Assembly: GCA_014695295.1 (NCBI GenBank)
Contig: JACJNY010000008.1
Location: 1-37,265, forward strand
Direction: 5' to 3'
Origin: Microcoleus sp. FACHB-61
GTDB lineage: Bacteria > Cyanobacteriota > Cyanobacteriia > Cyanobacteriales > Microcoleaceae
DNA length: 37,265 nt
The notes beneath the pieces were generated by a model that saw nothing but the letters and a program-made list of their open reading frames with translations, was not told the DNA's origin and made no database searches. This document shows, one piece after another, positions 37,011 to 37,265 of the stretch. Position numbers and translations under genes: made by a program. The first letter of the stretch is position 1, and the number at the start of each line of letters is the position of its first letter.

Positions 37011-37265
37011 TTAGAAAACGTTCTCAATATTCCATTGCGCTCCCGATATTTTCACCCTTAATCCAATGCGTTTAATTGTTGATTCAACTGTTCCCGAACC
37101 GTAAGGATTCAGGTCAAAAAAACTTAAGTGGCGACATCTGGTAAAATAAAGGGTAATTGCTCAACTAGGGCAAAAAAGGGAGCGATCAGTAGAGAGAGCT
37201 TGTTGAATAGATTGATAAGCCGTCAAGCCCTGACGCTTGCCAGTATTAACAACTGAACGAACAGC
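37011..37265 (-). pseudogene. C-terminal remnant of another transposase (continues beyond the window)
   Basis: From the right edge the minus strand reads AVRSVVNTGKRQGLTAYQSI and QQALSTDRSLFCPS, a TGA at 37161-37163, then in the same frame AITLYFTRCRHLSFFDLNPY, GSGTVESTIKRIGLRVKISG and AQWNIENVF with TAA at 37011. The GSGTVESTIKRI...KISGAQW block resembles the C-terminal end of ISKra4-type transposases. The internal stop and early end show decay. The first 34 codons might come from a different transposase type; the family call for that part is open. Confidence 0.55.

Overview
This window is chromosomal DNA from a cyanobacterium, most likely a filamentous Oscillatoriales type (Microcoleus / Oscillatoria / Phormidium group). 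The lineage call rests on psaD, prk, petH with a CpcD-like phycobilisome linker, the crtP-crtB pair, DUF2605/DUF2973 genes, many HIP1 octamers (GCGATCGC), heptameric short tandem repeats and numerous interspersed palindromes. Genus is an inference; no 16S or tRNA gene is present.

Layout. 1-1480 is a decayed accessory patch: the 5' end of an unknown gene preceded by seven perfect 11-bp repeats, a multiply frameshifted IS1-type transposase that truncates a small gene, and a DUF4058 fragment. 1486-20741 is mostly housekeeping: thrS, DUF2605 and DUF2973 genes, a DICT-GAF histidine kinase, a peptidoglycan-binding protein, psaD, an acetyltransferase, trpE, a WD40 protein, a PhzF-family protein, an unknown gene, an alpha/beta hydrolase, hom, petH and prk. 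petH and prk are divergent across about 680 bp. 20751-26915 is an accessory block marked by three copies of one 30-bp repeat: mcrC, mcrB, a vapBC-type toxin-antitoxin pair whose toxin carries a nonsense codon, a membrane-anchored FAD oxidoreductase and a GxxExxY gene sitting between inverted copies of the repeat. 26977-33058 returns to core genes: valS, an unknown coiled-coil protein, and crtP followed by crtB on the minus strand. 33140-37265 is a mobile graveyard: a broken HsdR-like gene, then one insertion sequence nested inside another, both with exact terminal repeats and target duplications, then a degraded transposase at the right edge.

How the genes work together. PsaD docks ferredoxin on photosystem I, PetH turns reduced ferredoxin into NADPH, and Prk spends photosynthetic ATP to regenerate the Rubisco substrate. 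CrtB and CrtP are the first two steps of carotenoid synthesis. TrpE, Hom, ThrS and ValS are amino-acid and translation functions. McrBC and vapBC are a small defence/stress cluster.

Most interesting observations: (i) interspersed palindromic repeats inserted in frame inside two essential genes, trpE and valS; (ii) a GxxExxY gene bracketed by inverted copies of a 30-bp repeat that also marks the mcrBC end of the island; (iii) a fully resolvable IS-in-IS nest in which both transposases are also frameshifted; (iv) a vapC-type toxin stopped at codon 30 beside an intact antitoxin. I did not find a convincing wholly new multi-gene system. The intragenic repeats and the repeat-bracketed GxxExxY unit are the best candidates for something under-described.
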